A stretch of 17,885 nucleotides of DNA from Bacteroidota bacterium (GTDB taxonomy: Bacteria; Bacteroidota; Bacteroidia; Chitinophagales; Saprospiraceae): the NCBI GenBank assembly GCA_029573365.1, contig JAKQGD010000229.1, forward strand, positions 1 through 17,885. Reading direction: 5' to 3'. Positions 6,788-14,230 of the stretch are shown one piece after another. The notes beneath the pieces were generated by a model. It saw only the letters and a list, made by a program, of their open reading frames with translations. It was not told the DNA's origin and did not search any database. The position numbers and the translations under genes were made by a program. Each line of letters begins with the position of its first letter. Position 1 is the first letter of the stretch.

Positions 6788-7587
6788 GCTTTCTTTATTT
6801 TATTTATTTCTGATGTCGAATCCTGTATAATTTTTTTAACATCCCCAGCCCACCTGGATTTAGGATATTTTCGCTGGAAAGTTTTTGCAAATTCAAGGCA
6901 TTGATTGTACCTGTCCTCTCTTTTTTCTATGACACTGTTTTCGGCCAGGACGTAGCTGGACCTGATAATCAGCCATCTGATTTCTTCTGCCTTTTTACTT
7001 TCGGGAAAATCCTTAAGTGTATTCTGAAAGGCAGTAACAGCTGCCTGATATTGACCGATCTTGTAATATAGGTTGCCCTGTTCAAAAGACTTTTGTTCCA
7101 GCTTGCGACGCATGTCGTCTATCAGTTTGTTCGCTTCCTGAGCCCTTTCGGTTTCGGGATAGGCATTTATAAACTGCTCAAAACCTTCGATGGCCTTTTC
7201 TGTGTAAGACTGGTCAAGCTTAAAATTCGGTGACAACCGGTAATTGCTGTAGGCCGACATGTATTCGGCTTCCTGTTTATTTTGGCTGTTGCCAAAGGTG
7301 GTAGCGAAATTCTTAAAATAAGTTGACGCCAATATAAAGTCTCCAAGATGGTAATGAGCATAAGCATACCTGTAAAAAAGGTCCTCTGCCTCCTTTCTAC
7401 CCCTGTAAAACTGTATCACCACGTCGTACAACGCGACAGCCCTGTCATATTCTTTGTTGTCATAATATTTATTGGCCGCTTTGTAAACCTTCTCAGGCTG
7501 ATTGCTGGTCCTGAGAGCCTCAAATTCTGATTTGCAAGAGGCCAGAAATAAAACGACAAAAACCAATATTCCCTTGTATAAATTCAT
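6784..7587 (-). CDS. bamD: Outer membrane assembly lipoprotein BamD
   Basis: This 267-residue lipoprotein of the BAM complex helps insert beta-barrel proteins into the outer membrane. The N-terminus is a lipoprotein signal with lipobox LASC and Cys18. The rest is built of TPR-like helical repeats, seen as alternating YYDNKEYDRAVALYDVVIQFY, LFYRYAYAHYHLGDFILASTYFKNF, SYTEKAIEGFEQFINAYPET, GNLYYKIGQYQAAVTAFQNTLKDFP and a C-terminal repeat ending in YPKSRWAGDV. Length and repeat number fit BamD (about 240-280). It is the first gene of the operon bamD-rpoZ-coaBC-porD-purN. A perfect -7 box lies only about 8-15 bases upstream, so its mRNA may be nearly leaderless. The ATG is at 7587-7585 with no Shine-Dalgarno sequence, as is normal for the phylum. 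Confidence 0.92.
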   Translation of the reverse strand: MNLYKGILVFVVLFLASCKSEFEALRTSNQPEKVYKAANKYYDNKEYDRAVALYDVVIQFYRGRKEAEDLFYRYAYAHYHLGDFILASTYFKNFATTFGNSQNKQEAEYMSAYSNYRLSPNFKLDQSYTEKAIEGFEQFINAYPETERAQEANKLIDDMRRKLEQKSFEQGNLYYKIGQYQAAVTAFQNTLKDFPESKKAEEIRWLIIRSSYVLAENSVIEKREDRYNQCLEFAKTFQRKYPKSRWAGDVKKIIQDSTSEINKIKKA

Positions 7588-7594
7588 AAGGCCG

Positions 7595-7602
7595 CAAAAT
7601 TA
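7595..7602 (-). promoter_or_regulatory. -7 element of the bamD operon, giving a very short leader
   Basis: TAATTTTG on the minus strand fits TAnnTTTG exactly. The expected start point, about 5-7 bases downstream, would be only a few bases before the bamD ATG at 7587. No TTTG is visible at the upstream spacing. Confidence 0.45.
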
Positions 7603-7743
7603 TATATTTTCAATGAATTATAGTGTATAGGGCTGAAAAATAATGATATGCAATGTCATGGTACGCAAAGATTACCATCGTTTTTATTATGCTTACTTTC
7701 CCTAAACGATATCTGATGCAGGTTTGTCTCGGACACAATAGTT

Positions 7744-7764
7744 AAAGAATTTATAAATTTCTTT
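7744..7764. promoter_or_regulatory. Imperfect palindrome upstream of the Cys-rich protein gene
   Basis: The core AATTTATAAATT (7748-7759) is a perfect 12-base palindrome. It is flanked by AAAG on the left and CTTT on the right, with one extra T. It lies about 30 bases upstream of the likely -7 box of the gene at 7838 and could be an operator. AT-rich DNA gives such sites by chance, so this is only a candidate. Confidence 0.3.
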
Positions 7765-7794
7765 ACTTTTATACTGATATATGTCAAAAGCATG

Positions 7795-7802
7795 TATATT
7801 TA
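7795..7802 (+). promoter_or_regulatory. Possible -7 element of the secreted Cys/Lys-rich gene
   Basis: TATATTTA differs from TAnnTTTG in its last base. A T-rich run (TTTTA at 7767-7771) sits at roughly the right distance for a weak -33 box. Transcription would begin near 7808, giving a leader of about 30 bases rich in A just before the ATG at 7838. A-rich leaders aid initiation in Bacteroidota. Confidence 0.35.
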
Positions 7803-7837
7803 CACAAAATTTTATCAAGTAAAAAAGAAAAAAGATC

Positions 7838-8311
7838 ATGAAGCAATTGTTTTTATTCCTTTCGTTTGTTTTAGTGGCATCTTTTGCCAATGCCCAGAGC
7901 TGTATGAAATCTGCTTCTGCGGGTAAGTCATGCTGTGCAAGCAAGAAGACAGCCAGTGCTGCAACTGGTCAGGGTGACACTCAGGTAGCCAGTGTAGTCA
8001 TGGAAGCTGATGCAGCCATGAATGCCTCCAATGGCAACATTGTTAAAAGAACCTGTGAAATGTCAGGCAATGTTTCATACTATGAGAAGTCAGTATGTGC
8101 AGACTCCGGCAAGGTTAGCTGGAACGAAGTAAAATACGATTCTGAAGCCAAAAGCTTTACCAAGGTAGCTTCTGCCAGCATGGAAAAAAATGAGGCTGGC
8201 GAAAAAGTTGAAGCTAAGTCATGTGGTGCGAAAGCCGAAGGAAAGGCATGCTGCAAGAAAGGTGCTTCTGCTAAGGCGTGTGCAGGCGAAAAAGCAAAAT
8301 CTGAAAATTAA
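7838..8311 (+). CDS. Secreted Cys/Lys-rich protein of unknown function
   Basis: I do not recognise a family. The 157-residue product has a clear signal peptide (MKQLFLFLSFVLVASFANAQ, cleavage after about residue 20). The mature protein holds nine Cys: 22, 32, 33, 73, 87, 129, 138, 139 and 148. They fall into two similar flanking blocks, GKSCCASKK near the start and GKACCKKG near the end, rich in Ala, Ser, Lys and Gly. Between them is a more ordered centre (about 66-115) with RTCEMSGNVSYYEKSVC and then WNEVKYD. The paired Cys-Cys blocks could hold disulfides or metal, in the manner of metallothionein-like proteins; this is inference only. It is monocistronic, with its own terminator right after, and stands alone between the bamD operon and hutU. 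The ATG at 7838 is preceded by an A-rich leader. The signal peptide, codon phase and terminator make a real gene very likely. Confidence 0.85.
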   Translation: MKQLFLFLSFVLVASFANAQSCMKSASAGKSCCASKKTASAATGQGDTQVASVVMEADAAMNASNGNIVKRTCEMSGNVSYYEKSVCADSGKVSWNEVKYDSEAKSFTKVASASMEKNEAGEKVEAKSCGAKAEGKACCKKGASAKACAGEKAKSEN

Positions 8312-8333
8312 TCTTAGTATCCAAGATCAAATG

Positions 8334-8367
8334 AAGGTCCTCTTTTGCAAAAAGGAGGGCCTTTTTT
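8334..8367 (+). terminator. Intrinsic terminator after the Cys/Lys-rich gene
   Basis: AAGGTCCTC (8334-8342) pairs with GGAGGGCCTT with one G-T pair. The inner TTT/AAA pairs extend the stem, and a run of six T (8362-8367) follows. It starts 22 bases after the stop codon. Confidence 0.85.
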
Positions 8368-8368
8368 A

Positions 8369-8397
8369 TTTGCTTAACTTTCCATCCTCTATCTTTA
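8369..8397 (+). promoter_or_regulatory. Bacteroidota-type promoter of hutU
   Basis: TTTG (8369-8372) is followed after 17 bases by TATCTTTA (8390-8397), which matches TAnnTTTG except for the last base. The predicted leader is about 17 bases. The upstream box directly abuts the T run of the preceding terminator. Confidence 0.5.
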
Positions 8398-8420
8398 CAC
8401 TTGGATAAAACCAAAGAGGA

Positions 8421-10445
8421 ATGTCAGATAAAAATACAATCAGGTCTGTTGTTGAGGGAATACCTGATAACCTGCCTGCCTCACCGCGAAGGTCAAAAAA
8501 AGTTGCCCACGCACCTAAAAGGATAATTGCCGGAGTCTTGTCACGGGACGAAAAAAAGCTTGCTGTCAGAAATGCCCTCAGGTATTTTGACGCTCGCCAC
8601 CACCATGTACTCGCCCGCGAATTTTACAAGGAACTCAAAACCTATGGCCGCATATATATGTACAGGTATATGCCCGCACAGGAGATCAAAGCACAGCCTG
8701 TAGACCGCTATCCCGCAAAATCCAGGCAGGCGGCAGCCATTATGCTTATGATACAAAACAACCTGGACCCCAAAGTAGCAAAATATCCTCACGAACTGAT
8801 CACATACGGAGGCAACGGAGCTGTTTTTCAGAACTGGGCACAATACAGGCTGACCATGAAGTATCTGTCTGAAATGACCGACAAACAAACCCTGGTTCTT
8901 TATTCCGGACATCCGCTTGGGCTGTTCCCTTCGGGTAAAAATGCACCAAGGGTAATTGTCACCAATGGCATGATGATCCCCAACCATTCATCAAAGGAAG
9001 ACTGGAACCGTTACAATGCCCTGGGAGTCACTTCATACGGACAGATGACCGCAGGTTCATTTATGTATATCGGTCCTCAGGGTATTGTACATGGCACCAC
9101 CATCACCCTGCTCAATGCAGGACGGATGCGGCGTCTGGGCAACGAAAACCTGGCCGGTGTTCTCTTTGTTACCTCCGGATTGGGGGGAATGTCCGGGGCA
9201 CAGACACTCGCTACAGTCATCAGCGGAGCCACAGGAATCATAGCTGAGGTAGATCCGGCCGCGGTAAGCCAAAGAATTGCCGATGGCTATGTATCAGAAA
9301 AAAATGTCTTTACTGACCTCAAAGGCCTGTTAGAAAAAGCCAGGCTCTGCAAACAACGCAAGGAAGCCATAGCCCTCGTGTATCATGGCAATATTGTAGA
9401 CCTTTGGGAACAGCTGGCTAAGTCGGATCTGAACGTGGAACTGGGATCAGACCAGACATCATTGCACAACATTGACGACCTGGGATATTGTCCTGCCGGC
9501 TATACATTTGAACAGGCCAGAAACCTCCTGTCCAAAAACAAGACTAAGTTTATGGCTGAAGTCCGCAAATCCCTTAAAAGGCACGTCAAAGCGATAAATA
9601 CTCTTCAGGCACGAGGCATGTATTTCTGGGATTATGGCAACGCTTTTCTCAAAGAAGCCGGAGATGCAGGAGCTGATATCTGGAAAGACCGCAAACATAC
9701 AGAATATAAATATCCGTCATACGTGGAGGATATTATGGGGCCTTTGTGTTTTGATTATGGCTTCGGACCCTTCCGGTGGGTATGCTTGTCCGGCTCAGAG
9801 GAAGACTTGTACACTTCAGACCAAATAGCAGAAAAAGTCCTCGTAAAAATGTACACCAAGGCACCCGATGAAATCAAAGGCCAGCTTAATGACAATATCA
9901 ACTGGATTAGGAATGCCCGCACAAATCTACCCATTGTTGGGTCAAAATCAAGGATACTTTACGCCGATGCTGAGGGCAGAATCAAAATAGCACTGGCACT
10001 CAACAAAGCCATTAAAAAAGGAAAACTCTCAGGACCTGTGGTTTTAGGCAGGGACCACCACGATGTTTCAGGGACTGATTCTCCGTACAGAGAAACGTCA
10101 AATATCAGGGATGGATCTAAATTTACTGCCGACATGGCTGTACACAATTTTGTCGGTGACGCATTTAGGGGTGCCACCTGGGTATCTCTGCACAACGGTG
10201 GCGGTGTAGGCTGGGGCGAAGTTATAAACGGAGGTTTTGGCATGGTCATAGACGGGAGCAAAAGGGCCTCAAAAAACATCAGGTCAATGCTTCACTGGGA
10301 CGTAAACAATGGTATTGCCCGTCGAAGCTGGGCCAGAAACGAAGGGGCCATATTTACTATAAACAGAGCCATGGAGACAAACTCTTCTCTCAACGTTACC
10401 CTGCCTGTGTCAGTAGATGATGACCTTCTTGATTCGATAATTTAA
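8421..10445 (+). CDS. hutU: Urocanate hydratase, long (about 670-residue) form
   Basis: Urocanase hydrates urocanate to imidazolonepropionate, the second step of histidine breakdown, using a tightly bound NAD+ as electrophile. The 674-residue length matches the long type found in animals and several bacteria rather than the roughly 555-residue HutU of Bacillus and Pseudomonas. Motifs in order: ELITYGGNGAVFQNWAQYRL (about 133-152), YSGHPLGLFPS, YGQMTAGSFMYIGPQGIVHG, the glycine-rich NAD loop SGLGGMSGAQ (about 253-262), GYVSEKNVFTDL, GSDQTSLH, the conserved FGPFRWVCLSG (about 448-458), VVLGRDHHDVSGTDSPYRET, and the C-terminal HNGGGVGWGEVINGGFGMVIDGS. The gene has its own promoter-like site. A four-helix membrane protein follows after 9 bases. 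No hutH, hutI or hutG is next to it, so the rest of the pathway must be elsewhere. The ATG at 8421 is the only sensible start. Confidence 0.95.
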   Translation: MSDKNTIRSVVEGIPDNLPASPRRSKKVAHAPKRIIAGVLSRDEKKLAVRNALRYFDARHHHVLAREFYKELKTYGRIYMYRYMPAQEIKAQPVDRYPAKSRQAAAIMLMIQNNLDPKVAKYPHELITYGGNGAVFQNWAQYRLTMKYLSEMTDKQTLVLYSGHPLGLFPSGKNAPRVIVTNGMMIPNHSSKEDWNRYNALGVTSYGQMTAGSFMYIGPQGIVHGTTITLLNAGRMRRLGNENLAGVLFVTSGLGGMSGAQTLATVISGATGIIAEVDPAAVSQRIADGYVSEKNVFTDLKGLLEKARLCKQRKEAIALVYHGNIVDLWEQLAKSDLNVELGSDQTSLHNIDDLGYCPAGYTFEQARNLLSKNKTKFMAEVRKSLKRHVKAINTLQARGMYFWDYGNAFLKEAGDAGADIWKDRKHTEYKYPSYVEDIMGPLCFDYGFGPFRWVCLSGSEEDLYTSDQIAEKVLVKMYTKAPDEIKGQLNDNINWIRNARTNLPIVGSKSRILYADAEGRIKIALALNKAIKKGKLSGPVVLGRDHHDVSGTDSPYRETSNIRDGSKFTADMAVHNFVGDAFRGATWVSLHNGGGVGWGEVINGGFGMVIDGSKRASKNIRSMLHWDVNNGIARRSWARNEGAIFTINRAMETNSSLNVTLPVSVDDDLLDSII

Positions 10446-10454
10446 TAAGACCAA

Positions 10455-10985
10455 ATGTCGCTTATAGAAAAGTGCCGCATCCTTTATAAAGGAGACATGA
10501 TTGCCTCCTGGTTTTACATGCTGACAGGGCTTATTTTTCTGGTTTTTGCGGGCACCCTCCATTATTTTACCAAGCTTGGTGATTTCAGGTATCTGGTGAT
10601 AGGCTTTATCATGTTTTCAGCCTATGCCATGGGTAAGGGAATTTTTATGTATTTTGTGTCATACCGCAGATATAAGTTCTATCACGATATGGATCATCTC
10701 TCCTCAAGGGAAAAAGGGGAAGAAATAAGTTACACAGAATACAGAATCGAAAAAAAGAACAGAAATCGCCGCAGGTACATCTATATTATTGTCATTAGCA
10801 CGATATTAGCGTTTGCCGGTATATTTACACGTCAAAAGGCCATACTAACAGGAACCGCCATCCCTGTGGCATTGATTTCTGCTATTGAATTTGGCATTGG
10901 TCTTCTCACAGAATTCAGGTTGAGGGAATATTTCAGATTACTCAACAAAAAAGAAATCTCAAATCAGGGAAACGACATGATGTAA
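10455..10985 (+). CDS. Four-helix inner-membrane protein of unknown function
   Basis: I do not recognise a family. The 176-residue product has four predicted membrane helices: about 16-36 (WFYMLTGLIFLVFAGTL), 45-67 (YLVIGFIMFSAYAMGKGIFMYF), 107-125 (YIYIIVISTILAFAGIF) and 130-151. A strongly basic cytoplasmic loop lies between helices 2 and 3 (YRRYKFYHDMDH to EKKNRNRRRY). The C-terminus is charged. It starts 9 bases after hutU on the same strand, so the two are likely co-transcribed. That alone is weak evidence for a role in histidine or urocanate metabolism. The last 22 bases overlap the 3' end of the opposite-strand gene at 10964-11341. Confidence 0.8.
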   Translation: MSLIEKCRILYKGDMIASWFYMLTGLIFLVFAGTLHYFTKLGDFRYLVIGFIMFSAYAMGKGIFMYFVSYRRYKFYHDMDHLSSREKGEEISYTEYRIEKKNRNRRRYIYIIVISTILAFAGIFTRQKAILTGTAIPVALISAIEFGIGLLTEFRLREYFRLLNKKEISNQGNDMM

Positions 10986-11341
10986 GCATGATACTGTTCC
11001 TTTGATAGTATTTTTTTAAGTTTAGCCTGTCTGGCGGCATTCAATTCGTTGAGCTTTTTAAACTGATCCTTGGAGGACAATTTGCTGCGGTTTGTATTGT
11101 AAACACCGGTTTCATATTCGACAAAAGCCGTAAACAAATCCTTGTACTGTTTGTCATCCAGTTTGAGGGACTTCTTAAGTTTGTCCACATTGTTTTTTGC
11201 AATGGATTGGGGCGTGGAATTTGACACTTTCCTGTCCTCATTGATGTGTTTGGGTTGTTCTTTCTGAGGGACGGCACCCTTCAGTTGTGCATTTGCATTA
11301 ATTGCAAAAAAGAGAGAAATAAAAATCAACAAGAGCCTCAT
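10964..11341 (-). CDS. Small secreted helical protein, possibly Spy/CpxP-like
   Basis: This 125-residue product has a signal peptide (MRLLLIFISLFFAINANAQ, cleavage near residue 19). A polar linker rich in Pro, Gln and Lys follows to about residue 45, then two amphipathic helices: KLKKSLKLDDKQYKDLFTAF and LNELNAARQAKLKKILSKEQY. The 'LDDKQY ... LKKILSKEQYHAY' pattern resembles the LTxxQ helices of Spy/CpxP-like periplasmic proteins, which bind misfolded proteins or metals, but the match is loose. It is transcribed alone, toward the membrane protein gene, and overlaps that gene's end by 22 bases. The ATG at 11341 is followed directly by the signal peptide, which fixes the start. Existence is likely; the family is tentative. 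Confidence 0.78.
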   Translation of the reverse strand: MRLLLIFISLFFAINANAQLKGAVPQKEQPKHINEDRKVSNSTPQSIAKNNVDKLKKSLKLDDKQYKDLFTAFVEYETGVYNTNRSKLSSKDQFKKLNELNAARQAKLKKILSKEQYHAYIMSFP

Positions 11342-11452
11342 GCCTGATCTTTTGAATTCACATTAACAACGGCAGTTTTGCCTTTTTTGTTCCTGACCTT
11401 ATATTTTTACCAGAAAATTATAAAATATGGGGGATTAAACCTACAGAAAATT

Positions 11453-11460
11453 TACTTTTG
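11453..11460 (+). promoter_or_regulatory. -7 element of the heptose/glycosyltransferase operon
   Basis: TACTTTTG fits TAnnTTTG exactly and would start transcription near 11467, about 26 bases before the ATG at 11493. No clear TTTG lies at the upstream spacing. Confidence 0.45.
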
Positions 11461-11492
11461 TTTCCTCAATTCCCAAAACGAGCTCACAAATC

Positions 11493-12608
11493 ATGTCCAG
11501 GATCATAATCATAGGCCCGGCATATCCGCTCAGAGGCGGACTGGCCACCTTCAATGAAAGGCTGGCTCGTCAGTATTCGGATATGGGAAACGAGGTCATT
11601 ATTTACACTTTTTCACTTCAGTATCCCGGCTTTCTATTTCCCGGAAAAACCCAATATTCGCAAAGCCAGCCTCCCGAGGACATCAGCATTAAAGTGGCCA
11701 TAAACTCAGTCAACCCCTTGAACTGGTGGAAAACAGGCAGAGAAATCAGCCGACTTGAACCGGACCTTGTCATCATCAGGTTCTGGCTCCCTTTTATGGG
11801 GCCCTGTCTGGGCACCCTCGCCAGGATTATTCGGAAAAATAAAAAATCAAAAATCGTGGCCCTTGTCGACAATGCCCTTCCCCACGAAAAAAGACCGGGC
11901 GACAGACTTTTTACCGGATATTTTGTGCAAAGTGTGCATGGTTTTGTCACTATGAGCCAATATGTGCGTGAGGACCTCAGACAGTTTACAAATAAGGATG
12001 TTTTTCTGGCACGTCACCCTCTTTACGATAATTTTGGCAAAAAGCTGCCCAGGGAGGAAGCCCGTAAAATACTGGGTCTTCCTGAGGACAAATACATATA
12101 CCTTTTTTTTGGCTTTATCAGGACGTACAAGGGACTGGACCTCCTGGTAGACGCTTTCCATGGGTCACCGGATGACAGCATTTTGCTCATAGCCGGTGAA
12201 TTTTATGCCGGCGAAGACGAAATAAAGCAGCAGATAGAACATACACCGGTGCGTGACAGAATTGTGGCTCATACCCACTTTATAAACGACGAGGAGGTGA
12301 GTTTGTATTTTTCTGCAGCCGATTGTGTGGTCCAACCCTACAGAAATGCCACTCAAAGCGGGGTCACTCCCCTCGCATATCACTTTGAAGTACCTATGAT
12401 CGTGACAAATGTCGGAGCTCTTCCTGACCTGGTGCCTGAGCAACTGGGCGTAGTCTGCGAACCTGACACCAAATCCTTGGCTTCAGCCCTTTTTAAAATC
12501 AGAGAAATGGATAAGCAGACTTTCCAAACTGCCATCAGGACAGCAAAAGCAGAACTTAGCTGGGAAAAACTTGTTGATTCCATTTGCCAGGCATCAAAAT
12601 CCTGCTGA
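11493..12608 (+). CDS. GT4-family glycosyltransferase (GT-B fold)
   Basis: This 371-residue enzyme is probably a retaining transferase that adds a sugar to a surface glycan at the cytoplasmic face. The N-terminal Rossmann half begins IIIIGPAYPLRGGLATFNERLAR, with the GG acceptor/donor loop, and includes DLVIIRFWLPFMGPCLG and VALVDNALPHEKRPGD. The C-terminal half has LFFGFIRTYKGLDLLVDAF, ILLIAGEFYAGE and FSAADCVVQPYRNATQSGVTPLAYHFEVPMIVTNVGALPDLV. In the last stretch the canonical EX7E motif is altered. The 'TQSGV' variant, with no Glu at the usual second position, is one I associate with a Bacteroidota subgroup. It is the first gene of a packed operon with hddA, gmhA and hddC, so heptose is a plausible donor sugar, though this is inference. 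Confidence 0.88.
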   Translation: MSRIIIIGPAYPLRGGLATFNERLARQYSDMGNEVIIYTFSLQYPGFLFPGKTQYSQSQPPEDISIKVAINSVNPLNWWKTGREISRLEPDLVIIRFWLPFMGPCLGTLARIIRKNKKSKIVALVDNALPHEKRPGDRLFTGYFVQSVHGFVTMSQYVREDLRQFTNKDVFLARHPLYDNFGKKLPREEARKILGLPEDKYIYLFFGFIRTYKGLDLLVDAFHGSPDDSILLIAGEFYAGEDEIKQQIEHTPVRDRIVAHTHFINDEEVSLYFSAADCVVQPYRNATQSGVTPLAYHFEVPMIVTNVGALPDLVPEQLGVVCEPDTKSLASALFKIREMDKQTFQTAIRTAKAELSWEKLVDSICQASKSC

Positions 12609-12610
12609 CC

Positions 12611-13651
12611 ATGGGCAAAATATATACAAGCAGAGCACCTCTCAGACTGGGCCTCGCTGGTGGAGGAACCGATGTCAGCCCATACAGCGACATATACGGT
12701 GGGGCGATACTCAATGCCACTATTTCACTTTTTGCGTACGTGGACATAGAAGAGACAGCTGATGGTCAGATAGTTTTTGAAGCCAAAGATTTCGAAAAAA
12801 GAGAGATCTATGACCTGGACCAGGAAATAGACCTCAATGGTGACCTTAATCTGCTCAAAGGTGTTTACAACAAGATCAAAAATGATTTTCCGTTTGGCAC
12901 CGGCGGACTAAAGATTACCTCATACGTACAGGCCCCTCCCGGCTCGGGACTGGGATCTTCGTCAACCCTGGTTGTGGCTCTGGTAGGTGCATTTATAGAA
13001 ATGCTTAATCTGCCTTTCGGCGAATATGACATCGCCCATTACGCCTTTGACATAGAAAGAAACTATATGGGTCTGGCAGGTGGCAAGCAGGATCAGTACG
13101 CGGCTACCTTTGGCGGCTTTAACTACATGGAGTTTTACCGCGATGACAAGACTATTGTCAATCCACTGAGAATCAGGCCCCACTACATATGTGAGCTGGA
13201 AAAAAACATCGTTCTATTTTATACGTCCAAAAGCCGCGAATCAGCCAGAATTATCGATGAGCAGGTAAAAAACGTACATGACAAAAAGGAAGAATCCATA
13301 CAGGCCATGCATTATATCAAAGAGCAGTCTGTGATGATGAAGGAGGCCCTGCTGAAGGGCGAACTCCACCGAATCGGGGAGATTTTCGATTTCGGACACA
13401 GACATAAAAAACAAATGGCCTCAGGCATATCCAACGACCATCTGGATAATATTTACCGCGACGCCCTATTGGCAGGAGCCACAGGAGGAAAAATCAGTGG
13501 TGCCGGAGGAGGAGGCTTTATGATATTCTACTGCCCGGGGACCTCCCGGTATAATGTAATCAAGGCATTGAACAAATACCCAGGTAAAATCATTCCATTT
13601 GTATTCACTCAGGAAGGTCTTACCCATTGGGAAACACAAAACAACATATGA
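12611..13651 (+). CDS. hddA: D-glycero-alpha-D-manno-heptose-7-phosphate kinase HddA (GHMP kinase)
   Basis: This GHMP-superfamily kinase of 346 residues phosphorylates heptose 7-phosphate at the anomeric carbon, giving the alpha-1,7-bisphosphate on the GDP-heptose route. Motif 1 is APLRLGLAGGGTDVSPYSDIYGG (about 9-31), the sugar-binding start. Motif 2, the ATP loop, is PPGSGLGSSST (109-119). GGKQDQYAATFGGFNYMEF and the C-terminal KISGAGGGGFMIFYC (motif 3) complete the fold. I chose the ATG at 12611, two bases after the glycosyltransferase stop, because it gives MGKIYTSRAPLRLG as in relatives; a TTG at 12584 would overlap the previous gene. The 3' end overlaps gmhA as ATGA. Related GHMP sugar kinases look similar, but the gmhA and hddC neighbours make heptose the best substrate. 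Confidence 0.9.
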   Translation: MGKIYTSRAPLRLGLAGGGTDVSPYSDIYGGAILNATISLFAYVDIEETADGQIVFEAKDFEKREIYDLDQEIDLNGDLNLLKGVYNKIKNDFPFGTGGLKITSYVQAPPGSGLGSSSTLVVALVGAFIEMLNLPFGEYDIAHYAFDIERNYMGLAGGKQDQYAATFGGFNYMEFYRDDKTIVNPLRIRPHYICELEKNIVLFYTSKSRESARIIDEQVKNVHDKKEESIQAMHYIKEQSVMMKEALLKGELHRIGEIFDFGHRHKKQMASGISNDHLDNIYRDALLAGATGGKISGAGGGGFMIFYCPGTSRYNVIKALNKYPGKIIPFVFTQEGLTHWETQNNI

Positions 13652-14229
13652 GCACTGTCGCCGAAATCAGGTCCATCATCGAAGCTTCCATTGCCGCCAA
13701 GACGGCCATCCTAACAGATATAGACCTGCAGCATAAAATATCTCAATGTGTTGACCTGCTTGTCACGGCTTTCAGCTCAGGCCACAGAGTTTACTTTTGT
13801 GGCAACGGAGGCAGTGCGGCGGATGCCCAGCACCTGGCTGCAGAATTTACCGGCAGATTTTACAAGGACAGAGCTCCATTGCCTGCAGAAGCCCTTCATA
13901 CAAACACATCGTATATGACAGCTGTGGCCAATGATTACAGCTATGACGAGGTGTACTCCCGATTGATAAAAGCGGTCGGGTCCAAGGGAGATGTCCTGGT
14001 GGCATTGTCCACTAGTGGCAATAGCACCAATATCCTCATGGCTATAGATACCGCAAAAAAACTGGGACTCTCCGTGATAGGGTTTACCGGCCTCAGTGGC
14101 GGTGCCATGAAAGACCGTTGTGACATACTCATCAATGTACCTTCGGCTAATACGCCCAGAATACAGGAATGCCACATCATGACAGGACACATCATCTGTC
14201 AGCTCGTAGAACAAAAACTGTATCCCTGA
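13648..14229 (+). CDS. gmhA: Sedoheptulose-7-phosphate isomerase GmhA
   Basis: This SIS-domain isomerase turns sedoheptulose 7-phosphate into D-glycero-D-manno-heptose 7-phosphate, the first committed step of heptose synthesis. The 193-residue length is typical. The phosphate loop is FCGNGGSAADAQHLAAEFTGRF (50-71), with a second SIS motif ALSTSGNSTN (119-128). The expected zinc ligands are all present at His62, Glu66, Gln173 and His181, one residue shifted from E. coli numbering. Glu66 and His181 are also the proposed acid/base pair. The ATG at 13648 overlaps the hddA stop (ATGA), which suggests coupling. An in-frame TTG at 13627 would extend into hddA and is less likely. hddC follows after one base. 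Confidence 0.94.
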   Translation: MSTVAEIRSIIEASIAAKTAILTDIDLQHKISQCVDLLVTAFSSGHRVYFCGNGGSAADAQHLAAEFTGRFYKDRAPLPAEALHTNTSYMTAVANDYSYDEVYSRLIKAVGSKGDVLVALSTSGNSTNILMAIDTAKKLGLSVIGFTGLSGGAMKDRCDILINVPSANTPRIQECHIMTGHIICQLVEQKLYP

Positions 14230-14230
14230 T

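Noticed and set aside
7702..7944. An 80-codon minus-strand frame in the bamD upstream region
   Set aside because: It overlaps the promoter and signal peptide of the Cys-rich gene on the other strand and looks like chance.
11371..11388. A GGCA-GTTT-TGCC hairpin followed by six T as a plus-strand terminator
   Set aside because: The stem is only four base pairs and no plus-strand gene ends nearby; the preceding plus-strand gene stops almost 400 bases earlier.
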